Part shown: piece by piece, positions 11,343 through 24,100 of the stretch | Position numbering within the stretch: position 1 is the stretch's first letter | Layout: the number at the start of each line of letters is the position of its first letter | Assembly: GCF_014066305.1 (NCBI RefSeq) | Contig: NW_023501036.1 | Location: 1,871,501-1,935,500, forward strand | Direction: 5' to 3' | DNA: 64,000 nt | Origin: Letharia columbiana | Taxonomy: Eukaryota > Ascomycota > Lecanoromycetes > Lecanorales > Parmeliaceae | Made by a program: the position numbers and the translations under genes | Notes under the pieces: model-generated | Database searches by the model: none | What the model saw: only the letters and a program-made list of their open reading frames with translations | Told to the model about the DNA's origin: nothing

Positions 11343-12950
11343 ATGGCCGTTGAACCCTCATTTCCTACCTCTGTATCCTCCCTCCTCCTTCCCACCAACT
11401 CCCAAAGCTTCTCAAGTACCCTCTCCTCCCTGAAACGTACTACGCTCTCTACCACCAATCGCCTACACTCGATCCATCAGGACTCGCTTTTCATCCAGAA
11501 TGTGGCTTCCAACTACAATTTTCCCATCGTTGCCAACGAGCGTTGCGGTAGTTGGTACGTTCCTCCGGAGCAAAAGGCCGGCAGCGCCTATTTCAAGAGC
11601 ACGGATGGACATTGGGGACAATGGAGCTTTAGTACAAGACGCTTGAACGTGCAGGTACTCGATATAATAGGGAGATCAGGTGGGTGGGTAAGGATCACGA
11701 TCTAGATACCATGACTGATAGGTCGTGGAAATGGTGGGCTGATCGGCGCTATAGATGCATTATAGTCGACTCTACACGAAGAGGTAAAAGCATGCCTGAT
11801 GCATTGAGCAAGACTATACCCATCTGGTGTGCTGTGATCAATCGGTTACTATTCGGGGAGATGCATGAAAGTCACAAGCTGGGTACGCCGAAGGAGGTCG
11901 TGGGTGCATCAGAGCACGCCCAGATTGAGGCGCTTCTTTACGGGTTTGTTGATGATGTGAAGGTAAAAAAGGCTTGATACCCCAAACCATGGAAACTCCG
12001 AAGCTGACAGAACAGGATCTCGGCCTTGACCTATCCTCCCTACGCTCAGTCTTGAAGAAGCCACTCCGACCATCCTGGGTCACCCACGATTCGACGTCCA
12101 CGCACGAAACCGGTCCCTCCACGCACTATCACACCATAATCTGCTGTACAGCATCCAGACGCGTGTTCGGCGCAGAAATGTCGGAGGATGGATACATTCA
12201 AGGAGCTGGAGACGACAGCGAAGGCTGGTCGAATGGTCTGACGCCAACCCTGTTCTGGAGGCATAGTGAACAACTTCTGGCAGCAGTCGAGGTAGACATG
12301 CCATGTCTAATTCAGGGTTTGACTACTACGCATCAGGACCATGGTGCCGCTAGTAGTGATGCTGTGAAGCTTGGCCTTACGAGACTTCACATTGGCACTC
12401 TGTCGAGCGCTGCGCAAGCTGAGCAATATGATGGTATTGTCATCTGCGGTGACGCTACGCCCTCCATGCCAGACCAAAAGGCCAAAGACGAAACAGGAAA
12501 GAGAACCCTAGATCTACTGTGTGGTAATGGGAAGCTAGGCAGTCGAGCTCTTCGCTCTCAATTACCTCGCATCCCTCCATTTATTGCCAGTCTTCCGGAC
12601 TATGGCTCACCACCAAAGATTCTGTTCGTGTGTCCCACGGGAAAGGATCTGTCTGTTGGTACTGCGCTGACGGTGCTTTGCCTGTTCTTTGACAATAAAT
12701 GTAAGTTGCGCTGATGCTCTTTACTCCGCCTTTTCCGTGCACAACCTCTATAGCTTTCCCCACACCTATTAGCTAACCCTTTTTCTTCTTTCTTGAAGAT
12801 CGTTTCAGCCGCCATGCGACTAGTACGTCAATCGATAAGGCCCTCATTCGCCGACGTCTCGCCCTTATCACAACAGCAAAGCCTGATACCAACCCCTCGC
12901 GCTCGACCCTACAGAGTGTGCATTCCTTCCTGATGCCTAGGCTTGACTGA
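11343..12950 (+). CDS. RIT1: Initiator tRNA 2'-O-ribosylphosphate transferase (Rit1 family)
   Basis: Rit1 adds a ribosyl-phosphate to A64 of cytosolic initiator tRNA-Met so that it is excluded from elongation. Four exons (11343-11683, 11755-11962, 12016-12700, 12799-12950) total 1386 nt and give a 461-residue protein, close to the yeast enzyme. Introns have standard ends: GTGGGT, GTAAAA and GTAAGT donors and a GCTGAC branch site in intron 2. Family signatures visible: SLFIQNVA and NERCGSWY near the N-terminus, then a HWGQWSFSTRRLN stretch; CIIVDSTRRGK followed by MPDALSKTIPIWC in exon 2; and a C-terminal SVHSFLMPRL. The frame is intact throughout. It is a housekeeping gene and the only strongly conserved core gene in the left part of the window, so it is a useful synteny anchor. 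Confidence 0.9.
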
Positions 12951-13674
12951 TGGTCACCCCCGCTGGTCTCGTTCATGAGAAGGACCGACGGCCCCAACCA
13001 CTATGGTTAAGCAGACATTACCAGGTATTTCCCGCTGTCAGCGCTTATCAAAGACAAGGGTGCGAGTATGGTTTGGAGTTAGATGGAGAACCACCTGGCG
13101 AGAAGTACCGTATTCAGATACGGCGGTGCTGCAACTGTTCAAACAACGACGATAAATGGTTTATGCAGAGCGCCAATGTGGCTTCGCGAAATTCAGGCAA
13201 TGCACGTATGGAGGGGAACAACCCTGATGGATACAAAGTCAACGAGGAAAGGCAGAGCCAAATTGTTTGCAAGAAGGGCAATAATCCTAAAGAAATCGCA
13301 GTCCTTTGTCTCAATGCATGCCTAGGATGACGACTATCGAGGGTTCGCTCACGGATGCAAGATCATCCTTTTGCTTCGATGGTATCTCGATAATGATGAA
13401 TATGGGATTTGAGCCTGCCTTCTACGGCTTCTGGGGGGACTCGAGGGAAATGGAATTTGACAGCTATATAGTGTATCATGCCAACCCTCGAAGAGCATAA
13501 GCCGCCTACTTTACAATCCCAGTGGCTCGATTATGGTATTGCCCTCCACATAAGTTCATCTCCGGGGTTGATAACGCGAGTTGGCTCCTAACGAGAGCTG
13601 GTATTTTATGGGTGTTTTATAGGGGAAGACTTAGGGACGATCTTTCGTGTAGAACCTATACATCGACGTGAATG
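12951..13674. other. Intergenic region between convergent Rit1-like and NCS1 genes
   Basis: Both flanking genes end here. Two open frames (12950-13330 and 13306-13500, plus strand) exist but have no recognisable similarity or start context; I treat them as chance. Confidence 0.45.
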
Positions 13675-15674
13675 CTACATGACCCGCAGCTCATCTTCCT
13701 CCTTCTTCCAATCCTTCTCACCAGTAGCTTCTCGTTCGACATCATCATCGACAGCCTTACCCTCAATTGTCACCGAGGCCCCTTCCTCACCTTCGTACAC
13801 CTCATCCGGCAAGACCGCTCGCGGGATCATCGTCTCTGTCGGCGGGAAGACTGTCGAAAGGACCACATATACCAGCGACGTGATGACGAAACCAAGAATC
13901 CACGCGAACGTATATGGTCTTTTTCCCACGCCAACAGTGACGGAGGGATTGATGCTGTTGATGAAGCCTGGTAAATTGGGGGCTACACCCACGATGAAAG
14001 CTGAGATGGCGCGCCAGTTGATGCCGTAGGTGTAACGGTATATGCTGTCGCAAACAGTGAGCAGGCGCTTCGCTACGAAGGCGTCAGGAGTATTGGGCAT
14101 ACCCTTCAGGATGATACAAAGCAACGACATCGTACTTCATCTGGTGAACCCACCAGAAATCCCATACCAAGATTGAGGCAATCGGCCCCAAGAAGACGCT
14201 ATAAGCCGACATGAAGTTCAAAAAGCCGCTCGCGGTCGCCAGGATCTTCCAGGGTACCATGACCCACGCTACCAGGGCACATATCAGCTGTCCGCGCCGA
14301 ATGTTGATGTACGAAGGGAATAACGCGGCCAGGTCGTTGGCCGCTGACAGACTATTCGCTGAGATGTTGACACCCAATGCAGCAAGGGAGAAGGCAAAAG
14401 CGGCGAAGAATTGACAGGCTCGATTCGGCCAATTAGCAATGAGGGTAGCGGGATTCCAATCCAGTGAGCCATAATGTGCCTCTCCGGCAGAAGTACATGC
14501 GATGCCGATGAACGCGATGAACGTGAACACAATCGGCAGCATCGGAACGTATAGCCACTGCCACTTAACGCTAGCCTTGCTGTATCGAGAGAAGTCGGGC
14601 ATGTTCACCGACAGGGTGCTATAATTCCCAATGACCTGATCTCGTTAGTATTGCTCTCGGACCTGAACGCTCGGGGCATACCGAGGTAAGGGAAGAGAGC
14701 CAGGCGTAAGAGTACGCGGACCCTCCCACGGTGGCCTTCGCGGAGGAAGAGAGCAGTGGTCCGCCAGTGCCGCCTGTGGAGCGGAATGCCCAGATGAGCA
14801 TGGCGATGAAGCAGATCGGGACGAGGATGGATTTGGTGATGAAGAGATAGCGGAGGTTGTTGGGATGCATGTAGAGAAAGGGGATCTGGGCGAGCCAGAC
14901 TGACGGCGCGTTTGTCAGCTCGCCGCCATCCACGGGCATGCTGCCAGCGGTACTCACACAAGAAGAACGACACCATCTGCGCCGTCGTAATGCCCTGGTC
15001 CGCGGGGATGTGGTTCGGTAGCCTGCCAAAGCCGGGCCAGATCGCCGTGATCATCACTTGCACCACATCACCGCCATTGACCGTCTGGATCGCAAACCAG
15101 AACATCGCCAGTATCACCCTCGATATAATAGCCACTAGCACACTTCATCAGCACATCCATTTCTTCTTCCCCCCCTCCCCACGCCTTCTTTATCCATCCC
15201 TCCCCCCTCCCAACCACGATGACGATGATGATGATGATGATGATGACATCCATACCATAACTCCCCCAAAACCCCCACCCGGCCCTCGCCAGCACGGGGA
15301 ACGGCGCGTGGTACAGCACCCCCGTCGCCCCGTTCAGGCTGATGACCACGCTGACGAGCAGGAACCCCGTCGCCACGATCCCGAGCGCGTCCCGGTACGA
15401 CAGCCCCCCGCGAGGATCGAGGCCGCGAACTCCCACGTCGCCGCGTTGAAGGCGTCGGAGAACCAGTAGGCGATGAGGGCGTAGACGGTCCATTTCCGGT
15501 CCCGGCGGCGGATGGGGTCGAGGTCTGGGGGGTCCGTCAGGGAGGGTTGGGGGGCGGGGGGGGGGGGGGGGTACCTTTGTTGCTCCACCTGCTCGCTCCG
15601 ACGGCGCCGGAGAAGGCGGAGGGGACTTGCGAGACGTGCAGGGAGGGCAGGTGGGGTTTCGGAAGGAGAGGCAT
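13675..15674 (-). CDS. NCS1-family nucleobase/thiamine-type permease (one frame break)
   Basis: A 12-TM proton-coupled importer of the fungal Fur/Fcy/Thi type; substrate cannot be told from sequence. Exons (minus strand) are 15674-15575, 15524-15256, 15134-14958, 14899-14682, 14635-14103 and 14044-13675. Family marks: SRWSN then DLDPI before TM1, WFSDAFNAATWEFAASILA, NG..G.LYHAPFPVLARAGWGFWGSY, FWFAIQTVNGG, NMPDFSRYSK, and YTYGINWRA in the C-terminal half. Start ATG 15674 gives the expected short cytosolic leader. Intron 1 (15525-15574) contains a G16/C16 run; intron 2 (15135-15255) contains a trinucleotide repeat; the 46-nt intron 14636-14681 has a perfect TACTAAC branch site. In exon 2 the frame shifts at a C6 run (15404-15409): seven bases would restore the conserved A-G-G-L-S context. 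The exon total of 1667 nt is one short of 1668 (555 residues). Confidence 0.85.
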
Positions 15675-16768
15675 GCTTGACGCTGCGCTGCCGGCTCTTG
15701 CTGGCTCGGTTGCAGTGGAGGAATGGGGTTTCTACATACTACGATGAACGGACATGGCGACGGGGTAGGGAGATGTATCTCTATCAGCAGCTTACGGTCG
15801 AGTTTGCTTTATCGAGACCGGAGTCTGAGCGCTTATCGTCTTGCATATCTTATCGACCATGATCATGCTAGTGTACATGTAAGTACTTTACTCAATCGTG
15901 CGGGCGTGGCCCCACCGCCTTACTCGCTACGCTCATACCTTATCGCGGTAGCCGGGCAGATATCGCCTGTTTGTGCAGCTGCCTTTTTGGGTTAGGGGAG
16001 GGAGGGGAGCCCTAAGGTAGGGCTAGGTGGGTGGGTGGGCTTGTTTGATAGGGGATGGAGGGGTGTGTGTGGGAATGGGGGGGACAGAAAAGGGATACAG
16101 GAATGGCCGATTACTTCTCAGCTCCCATCGGCTCTAGGTAAATACTTACCCTTCGATATACTTGACCGTGGGTTTATGGCTCAGGGCTTTTGATTAGGTA
16201 GCTGATGCGGTGGTTTGTGTTTTTCTCGGGTGAGTGGTTGGTTGTAATCGTTAATCATACATGGTTTCACCCCGGATGCCATTCCCTGGCAGATGTAATC
16301 TTTCGTTCCACAACAATTTCATAAAAAACTTGAAACCCAGATCTGGAAAAATAGACCCGGAAGCGTAGAATACGATCTCTAGAACATCAAGAAGTCTTCA
16401 AATCGAAGTGGTATTGATAATGTTGTATAATAATCGACTTGTCATACAACTTTGGTGAGATGCAGACTGTTTGGGGGTCGGACTTATCGGACATTGCATC
16501 TGCTGGGGAATTGCATCTGGGGGTGAAACCAAGTATCATGAGAGGAAGAGACTTTTGGGCCCCGATGCTGAATGTCATGTCAATCTCTGTGCGTGTCGCG
16601 CGTCGAGGTAGTTGAATGCGAGCTTGATTCTCACTTTACCAACTCGACACTCTACTTAAGCTTCGAAGGTGTACAGATATCGGCGGGAGCCCAAAGTATC
16701 TAACAGACTATGCGCTGCCGCAAGCACTTTGTGAGGACGATGCATGTATTCGGCCGGGAGAGTGTGCC
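15675..16768. other. Promoter side of the NCS1 gene and 3' flank of the NRPS-like gene
   Basis: No gene recognised. Includes G-rich strings around 15990-16080. Short open frames are judged incidental. Confidence 0.45.
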
Positions 16769-19700
16769 CTAGATTCCTTTTCCACTTCCATTGCCTATCA
16801 TTTCTTTATTGATCCATTCCCAGATCTTCGTAAATTGATCTTCGCCGATTGGCTTCACGTCCCGCATCACAGGAGCTACTTTCTTCGTTTCAATCATCTC
16901 GAACGTCACCTCCGCCGTTTGCTCCCCTTGCTTGGCAGCGTCATCATTGCAGTATGCCTCTTTCCACAAAGCGAGGAGTTTGCGTGCTGGGTGCTTGGCC
17001 GCTTCGCCGGTCAGGTTGTCGAGTTGAGAGACCCATGTGGACGGTGAGACGCTGTCGAAAGCTGGGGAGATCTTTTGCAGCCAGAGTAGGAGATCTGCCC
17101 ATGTGTTTTGGGTGGCGGGGTTGAGGAGGTGGTAGACTGGGATGTCGGAGCTGTCAGCACTCTTGAGTGTCTGTGTTCCAGCTAGCGCGACATTTAGGAC
17201 TGCTTCTGCGGCTACGTCGACGGGCAACCAGCTTAATCGCTCTCCTTTTAATAGGGGTAAGCTTCCTGTAAGTTTTACGCTGCTGAGCATCAGAGGCCAT
17301 GCTTCTGTAACGTTCCAGATCCCGCTTTCTGTATCGCCGCAGAGCTGACCTAAGCCGTAAGACTGTTACGCAATGTTTCAGTCGCGTGTGGAGATGCGCT
17401 TGCTCGCATATCGATTCCGCGACCCATTTCGAGCGGGAGTAGCCTAGTGGCGAAGCGGACAAGGGGTCATGGGAGATGCGTTCGGCGATCGGTGAGTTAC
17501 AATGTGGTCCAAGCACGCTGGCTGTGGATGAGCAGAAGACGAAGCGCGGGAGGTTTGTCTTTCCAGATGCAAGGGCGAAGTTGATGAGGTTGCGAAGACC
17601 GGCGATATGATCTTTTACAAAGCTGGAGAGGCGCGTGCTGAAGTTTACAGCCCATGCTGCATGGATGACAAGAGTGGTCCGTGTAGCGAGGTCTTTGTAG
17701 GTGGAGGAAGGTAGCCCGAGTGCTGGGTCGGAGAGCTTGCATGGGTGGCATGTGATTTTCGATGATGTAGAATCCAGTGGGGCTTTGTTGCGCGCTAGGA
17801 GCGATTTGGAGATTCGTTCGTTGGCAGCTATGGGAGATGCAGCCCGAAGGAGGCAGTGGATCTCGGAGACCTGAGAGGAGGATCGGAGGAGGGCGAGGAT
17901 GTGGGCTCCGAGTGCGCCGGTAGCTCCAGTGAGGATTACGACTTCGCTGGAGGTGGCGGTATTGGTTGGAGTTGAATGTGCGGGGACTACAGAGATTAGA
18001 GACTCATTGTTAAAGCTGCTGTACTCTTGTACTAGATCTCGCATCATTTGGGTCTCGTCTTCTGTCTCCATCTTCTGTCCTTTGCGTATGTTGATGAGGT
18101 ATTTGGAGAGTTTCTCGATGGTGCCGCAGTCGTAGACCACGTTAAGTGGTAGCTGGGCGGTAAAGGATGGGACGATTTCGCTATGTAGCAATGCCCTAAT
18201 TTGCATACAATGTACAGAGTCCACGCCGAGGGAGAACAGGTCACCTTCTGCTGGGATGGGACTGAAAGTGTCTAGAACGTGCTGGATGACTTGTAATACA
18301 GCGGTGGGCACCTCGTCGTCTGCCACTTCGTCCTTGGTCGACGAGAGGAAACCATTCGCAGATGCATCGGGACCGCTACTGTAGGCTCGTGCGATCTCTG
18401 ACACGTACCTTTTCTCGGCTTGGCCGCGCATGATGGTACCCTTGCTACTCTTCTCGAGGGCAGGAGCATCATTGGGCATCACCGTCAGCATTGACTTGGA
18501 AAGCCTAGTATGACCTTGGCTTTCTGCGTTCAGTCTTTCTATAGACGGCCAGAGAGCCTCGAGCAGCTCGTCATTCGTCATTTCAGCTGACTTGATAGCT
18601 CGGAACAATAACGCGCCAGGGATTTGTTGGCCATTGCCAAATATCAGCACATCACTCAATAGTGGAGACGTAGAAATTGCATCTTCAAGTGGTGCAGGGT
18701 CAAATTTCTTCCCGGTGATCAAAGTCAGTTGTGAATCTGCTCGAGAATGGTACTTCCATGCTTTTGGAATTGTAGGGTGCGGTTCAAAAAGATCCGCTGT
18801 TGCGTAAGAGCCATCGTCCCCATTTCGTTTCGCCATGTGAGGCCAGGATGGAAGAATGACCAATTCTGCTAAGCCGTCTTCTTGCGTCTTGAATTTCAGG
18901 TACGGTGATGCGTTGCTTCGTAGATATTGCCATTCTTTGTCGGCTGTATAGTCACGATGCGAAGACAAGAGAAAACCACACTCTGCACTGCCAAATCGAG
19001 AGACTAGATTTACCCCCTTCTGGACGAGATCATCACCTACAGCCTGAGGCAGTGCAGCACCACCAACTCCCACGAGCCCCATCTGCCTCAACGTATACAG
19101 CCCTTTATCTTCCGCCGCCAGCATTTGCAAGACATATGGGACGGAAGAGAAGTACTTGACTTCTGGCGTCTGATGAGTTTCTGCAGACTTTCGAGCACAG
19201 CCCAGGGACTTCAGAGCGTTGGAGGCAGTAATTGGTACGTCTGCACCTGGAAAAAGCCAAATCATTGCACCACTGGTCCATGCTCGAAAGCAGTCCGCCA
19301 CGCCTCCGTGGTAGAGGGGTGTCGTTGTAAATGTTGCCTTGTCATGACCGCTATGGAAGGTAGGAAGCACTCCAACGGCAGCACGATGAGTCTGAGGGAT
19401 CGGTTTGGGTAGCCCAGTAGAAGTGCCAGATGTGTGGTGGAGATACGCAACGTCGAACTCCGATACCGGCGACATGGGAAACGAAGCACTAGGCACGGTG
19501 ATTTCTTTTCCGTCTTCTATCTTCGGCAAAGGTATTAATTTTAGGGATATATTCATATTTGTTTGGTACGCTGCTTTCGCGAGGTCTTCGTACACACAAT
19601 CATAGACCAAGGTCGAAATATTACACTCCTTGCACAGATGCACTATGGCAGGAGGTTGGCACTGCGGTCTAAAGTCTTGATTCTCGTATCAGTAGACTCA

Positions 19701-20203
19701 CTAAGATGATAATTCGTCGACGTACGCAATCAAAAGAACCGAATATCCTAGCCTCATCAGAGCCAGCCATCCGATGAGGAAGTCTATTGAGCTTGGGCAA
19801 AGAAAAGCTACCGATCCATGAGACGGGACTGGTCGGCGTGGCGACAGCAGGCCGTGTTCGAGCAGTCTATGTCCCAGTGTTATTGAAAACTGTTGTAAAT
19901 TTCGGAAAGCTGATGTCAAATTTATTAGCCTCTCGTTCCCCGGTAATGAATCTCCAATATCCATTTACTATAGACCTTGTAGTTCCATTCTCTGTCAGTC
20001 CCTCTGTCTTTGGGAGGGATCGGGAAGCCAACTGCTGGGCTCGTCGGATGTTCTCGTGCTTGATGATCAATGAATTCATTGACCGTCCTGAATGAATGCG
20101 GCTTGTCCGCAATTAAGGCCGCCGCTTGACCTAAGGTGCAGACAAAGTAGTTGAGGTCAATGGGCTCTCCTGGTAACTGTGCGTTTGCCATGGTTTTCAT
20201 CAT
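16769..20203 (-). CDS. NRPS-like adenylation-thiolation-reductase (A-T-R) enzyme (one frame break in the R domain)
   Basis: Such enzymes activate a carboxylic acid as AMP ester, load it on a phosphopantetheine arm and release it by NAD(P)H reduction to an aldehyde or alcohol; they lack a condensation domain. Exons are 20203-19969, 19909-19726 and 19668-16769, with introns 19910-19968 and 19669-19725. Domain order by residue: A domain (to ~575; A3 motif HTSGTSTGLPKP near 218), T domain with LGVDS near 620, R domain from ~715 (TGATGALGAH nucleotide-binding motif; YSRSK catalytic pair near 884). Around 17351 the frame shifts by one base exactly where the motif R.GQ.CGD....WN is expected; dropping one base restores it. 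Exon total 3319 nt minus one gives 1105 residues, the normal size. The start could be ATG 20203 or 20191. Substrate unknown; aryl acid reductase or aminoadipate-type activity are both possible, though Lys2 is less likely. Neighbours (ABC, P450, MFS) suggest secondary metabolism. Confidence 0.85.
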
Positions 20204-21182
20204 ACGGAGAAATGGCTCAATATATGGGGAAATGGACGAGTCTTTTGACAGGTTGGAGAGAAAAAAGGCTTTCAGCGTTTGCCCATCATTAAGGCTTTAC
20301 TTTATGTCATACATCATGACCTGGCAGAGCAGCCTTAGAAGTTCGGTTTTGCCTGTTTGTGAAACAATTGTACCTCGCAAGCAGCATCATTCAGGCACGG
20401 CCAATGTCTTGCCAATACCAGCAGCAAAGAATTGATGACTGGTATCGAAGGCCACAGCTTTGCTTTGATGCGAATCATGGGCGATTTCCATCTTCATAAA
20501 TTCTGCACAAGCGGAATCTCGGCCGCGATCTTCCGCGCGGAAAGACTTTTGGCCGCTCGGTCGCGGACTTTCTCCTGCATGCCGAGCTTATTCTTCCTAA
20601 AGTCCGAGAGCCTATGACGCCATGACTTTTTCCTTTGTCCACCAAATTAAAATACTCGTATAATCCAGAAGTGAGTTCTTTGATAGAGTGAGGACACCAA
20701 TAGATTAACCGAAATTCGGCCAAGTGGAAGGATTGACTGGTGTCCTCGCTCTATCAAAAAACTCACTTCTGGATTGTACGAGTATGTGAAAGCCACAAGA
20801 GATGATAAAGGCATAGTCAAACCGCCATTATGCTTTCAATTGCTATGTTTGATTGGCTCATTTGTCTGAAGAATACGAGACGAAAAGGCCCAAGTACGGA
20901 TAGGCTAAATAATACACTGTTTACTTTACCTTCGAATACTTTATCTTGCTCCTGATGTAGGTAACCAGCAAATAATTAAGGTCTACATTCCAGACTCTTC
21001 GCACCTGGTGCTGACATTTACGGTGATGATTAGGCATCAACCATCCTGCCATCTTCCTTCACCGCATATCAGTGACGAGGCCAACTCGGACCGGAAGACA
21101 GACTTGCATCCGAGCTGACTCATGATGAAAGTTACAACCTCCTCTATATGACTTAATCCTTGACGAACAATCTCTCCTGCTC
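20204..21182. other. Divergent intergenic region between NRPS-like and ABC genes
   Basis: About 980 bases of bidirectional promoter space for two divergently transcribed genes, so they could be co-regulated. Contains the inverted repeat listed separately (20652-20785). No coding sequence supported. Confidence 0.55.
20652..20785. repeat. Near-perfect 48-bp inverted repeat with 38-bp loop
   Basis: The left arm (20652-20699, beginning ATACTCGTA and ending GGACACCA) and the right arm (20738-20785) are reverse complements with 45 of 48 positions matching. All three mismatches are C/T transitions. The loop is 38 bp. It could be a small MITE-like element, or a hairpin-forming regulatory or small-RNA locus. 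No clear target-site duplication was seen next to the arms. Confidence 0.85.
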
Positions 21183-24100
21183 GTGCCCAACGTCAACATG
21201 GCTTCCTCCCACGAGCCCGAGAGGCCGCACTTATCTGAGCATGGAGCATGGCCCTCAGCATCTGCAAATAGCTTTCGCCAGCAGTATCTGGCTCCTGCAG
21301 ATGCTTTACACACTCACACCTCGCCCGACTGTAACCCTGCAGCAGCCATTGCCTCCGGCTCCACAGACGATACTCCCGCTTCCTCCAGTCCCAACGGCGA
21401 GACACTCGCAACACCTGAAGCAGAACCTTTCTCAAGCGATGACAAGACCGCTGTACCCTCTCCTGCCGACTCACCGCCTGAAGCCGTACCTACTACCGTA
21501 TTCGCCGTACCCGCCGAACCCACACCAGTCCTCAGAGAAAGTCAATTGATAGAAAACGAAAAAGATGACCAGGTTGAAGGCTTGACAACCATCAAGACTG
21601 CCGCATCAGATAAGCCGGCTGGTCGCCCAGGCATGCAAAAGAGGACATCGAGTCGAATGACGGAGGATGATCTTTTCAAAGCATTAAGCCGGAGAAAGAC
21701 AAACCAAAGCAATCGACAGGGCTCGTACATGACCGAAGATGAAGCGAGCGCGACAGGTGAAGAGCAGGCCGAGATTGAGAAACTCATGTCACGTATGTTT
21801 GGGAAGGATCGGCAAGCAAATTCGGAGGATGAAAAGACCAGACATGTTGGATTGGTATTCAGGAACCTGACCGTCAAAGGAATGGGGCTGGGTGCTGCAT
21901 TGCAGCCAACCTTGGGCGATCCGTTCCTTGCATTCCCGAGAAAATTAACGGCTCTTTTCACTGGAGGACCAAAAAAGGTCGCGGGGAAGCCACCAATCAG
22001 GACCATCTTGAATGATTTCACCGGGTGTGTACGGCCTGGCGAAATGCTACTGGTACTTGGGCGTCCGGGCTCTGGCTGCTCGACATTCCTGAAAGTTTTG
22101 GCAAATCAAAGATTCGGATACGAGAGCATTGACGGAGATGTCACATACGGCGGGACGGATGCGAAGACTATGGGCAAACATTATCGTGGGGAAGTCTTAT
22201 ACAACCCCGAGGATGATCTGCACTATGCTACATTGTCGGTCAAACGTACACTGGAGTTCGCCTTGAAGACCCGAACGCCCGGGAAAGCATCTCGCAACGA
22301 AGGCGAAAGTCGAGCCGACTACGTCAAGGAGTTTCTCCGTGTGGTATCGAAGCTATTCTGGATCGAGCATACTATGAATACCAAAGTAGGAGACGAATTT
22401 GTACGAGGTGTCTCGGGAGGAGAGAAAAAGCGTGTCAGTATCGCTGAAGCCATGATCACCAAGGCCAGCACGCAATGTTGGGATAATTCCACCAGAGGAC
22501 TCGATGCTAGCACTGCCCTCGAATACGTGCAATCATTGCGCTCGCTGACCAACATGGCCCACATCTCTACATCTGTAGCGCTTTATCAAGCCGGCGAGAG
22601 TTTGTACGATCTGTTCGACAAGGTAGTCCTGATGGACGAAGGCAAATGCCTATACTATGGACCGACTGAAGATGCTGCTACTTACTTCGAGAACCTTGGC
22701 TTCCGTCGACCACAGCGCTGGACGACCGCTGACTTCCTCACATCCGTCACCGATCCCCACGAACGTCAAATACGAGAAGGGTATGAAGATCGCATCCCGC
22801 GATCAACGGAGCAATTCGAAATTGCTTACAAAAGAAGTCCAATTTTTGAGGCTAATGTCCGCGACATTGAGTCATTCGAACAACAGGCAGAACAGCAGAG
22901 GCAACAGCGCCTGGCGGCTGCAACGAAAGCCACAAAGGAAAAGAACTACACGCTTCCATACCACAAGCAGGTTTGGGCTTGCACTCATCGCCAATTCCTA
23001 GTCATATATGGAGACAAGCAATCTCTTGCAGGCAAATGGGGTGGTATCCTCTTTCAAGCTCTTATTGTCGGTTCCCTATTCTTCGATATGCCCAAGACTT
23101 CTTCCGGGGTCTTCGAGCGCGGAGGTGTGATGTTCTTCATGTTGCTCTTCAATGCATTGCTTGCTCTAGCGGAGTTGACGTCGGCCTTCTCGAGCCGACC
23201 CATTCTACTGAAGCATAAAAGCTTGTAAGTTGGATATCAGCCATCTTTGAGCTACTTGTACTGATGGTACTACAAGTTCATTCTACCGGCCGTCGGCTTT
23301 CGCTATCGCTCAAACGGTCGTCGATATTCCACTCGTGCTCATCCAAGTCACTATATTCGATCTTGTGGTATACTTCATGTCGAACCTATCGAGAACACCT
23401 TCGCAATTCTTTATCAGCTTGCTCATCCTCTGGGTCATCACAATGACGATGTACTCATTTTTCCGATCCTTGGGGGCTCTATGCAAGTCTTTGGATACCG
23501 CGACTCGCTTGACTGGTGTCGCGATTCAAGCACTCGTTGTCTACACTGGTTATTTGATCCCTCCAGCCAAGATGCATCCTTTTTTTAAATGGCTTATTTG
23601 GGTCGACCCGATTCCAGTATGGTTTCGAAGCCTTGATGTCTAACGAATTTCACAGTTTGGAAATACAGTGCGCGCCGCCATACATAGTTCCCGAAGGCCC
23701 AGGCGCGACTACGCAATACCAGTCCTGCCTCCTTCCAGGAAGTCGACCTGGGTCGACCACCGTCAGTGGAGCAGATTATATCCAGACTGCATTTACCTAC
23801 AAGAGAGACCATCTCTGGCGTGATTTTGGTATTATCGCAGGATTTTGGATCTTTTTCGTTGTGCTTACCATGATTGGTATGGAGCTACAGAAGCCAAACG
23901 CAGGCGGAGGTGCCGTAACCATCTTCAAACGTGGCCAAGTCCCAAAATCTGTCGCGCAGGCTATGGATAAGGGCAGTATACCTGAGGACGAGGAGAAACA
24001 ACTCGCTACTGCAGGGGACGAGAAACTTGCAGAAGGTTCGACGAGCTCGGATTCCGAACTTGTCAAAGGTGTTGCCAAGAACGACTCGATCTTCACGTTT

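Noticed and set aside
12950..13500. Two plus-strand open frames (126 and 64 residues) downstream of the Rit1-like gene
   Set aside because: No motif, no splice structure, odd composition, and they overlap each other in different frames.
17340..17380. A 20-nt GT..AG segment that could be an intron explaining the NRPS-like frame break
   Set aside because: Far too short to splice, and removing it does not restore the conserved GQ.CGD motif.
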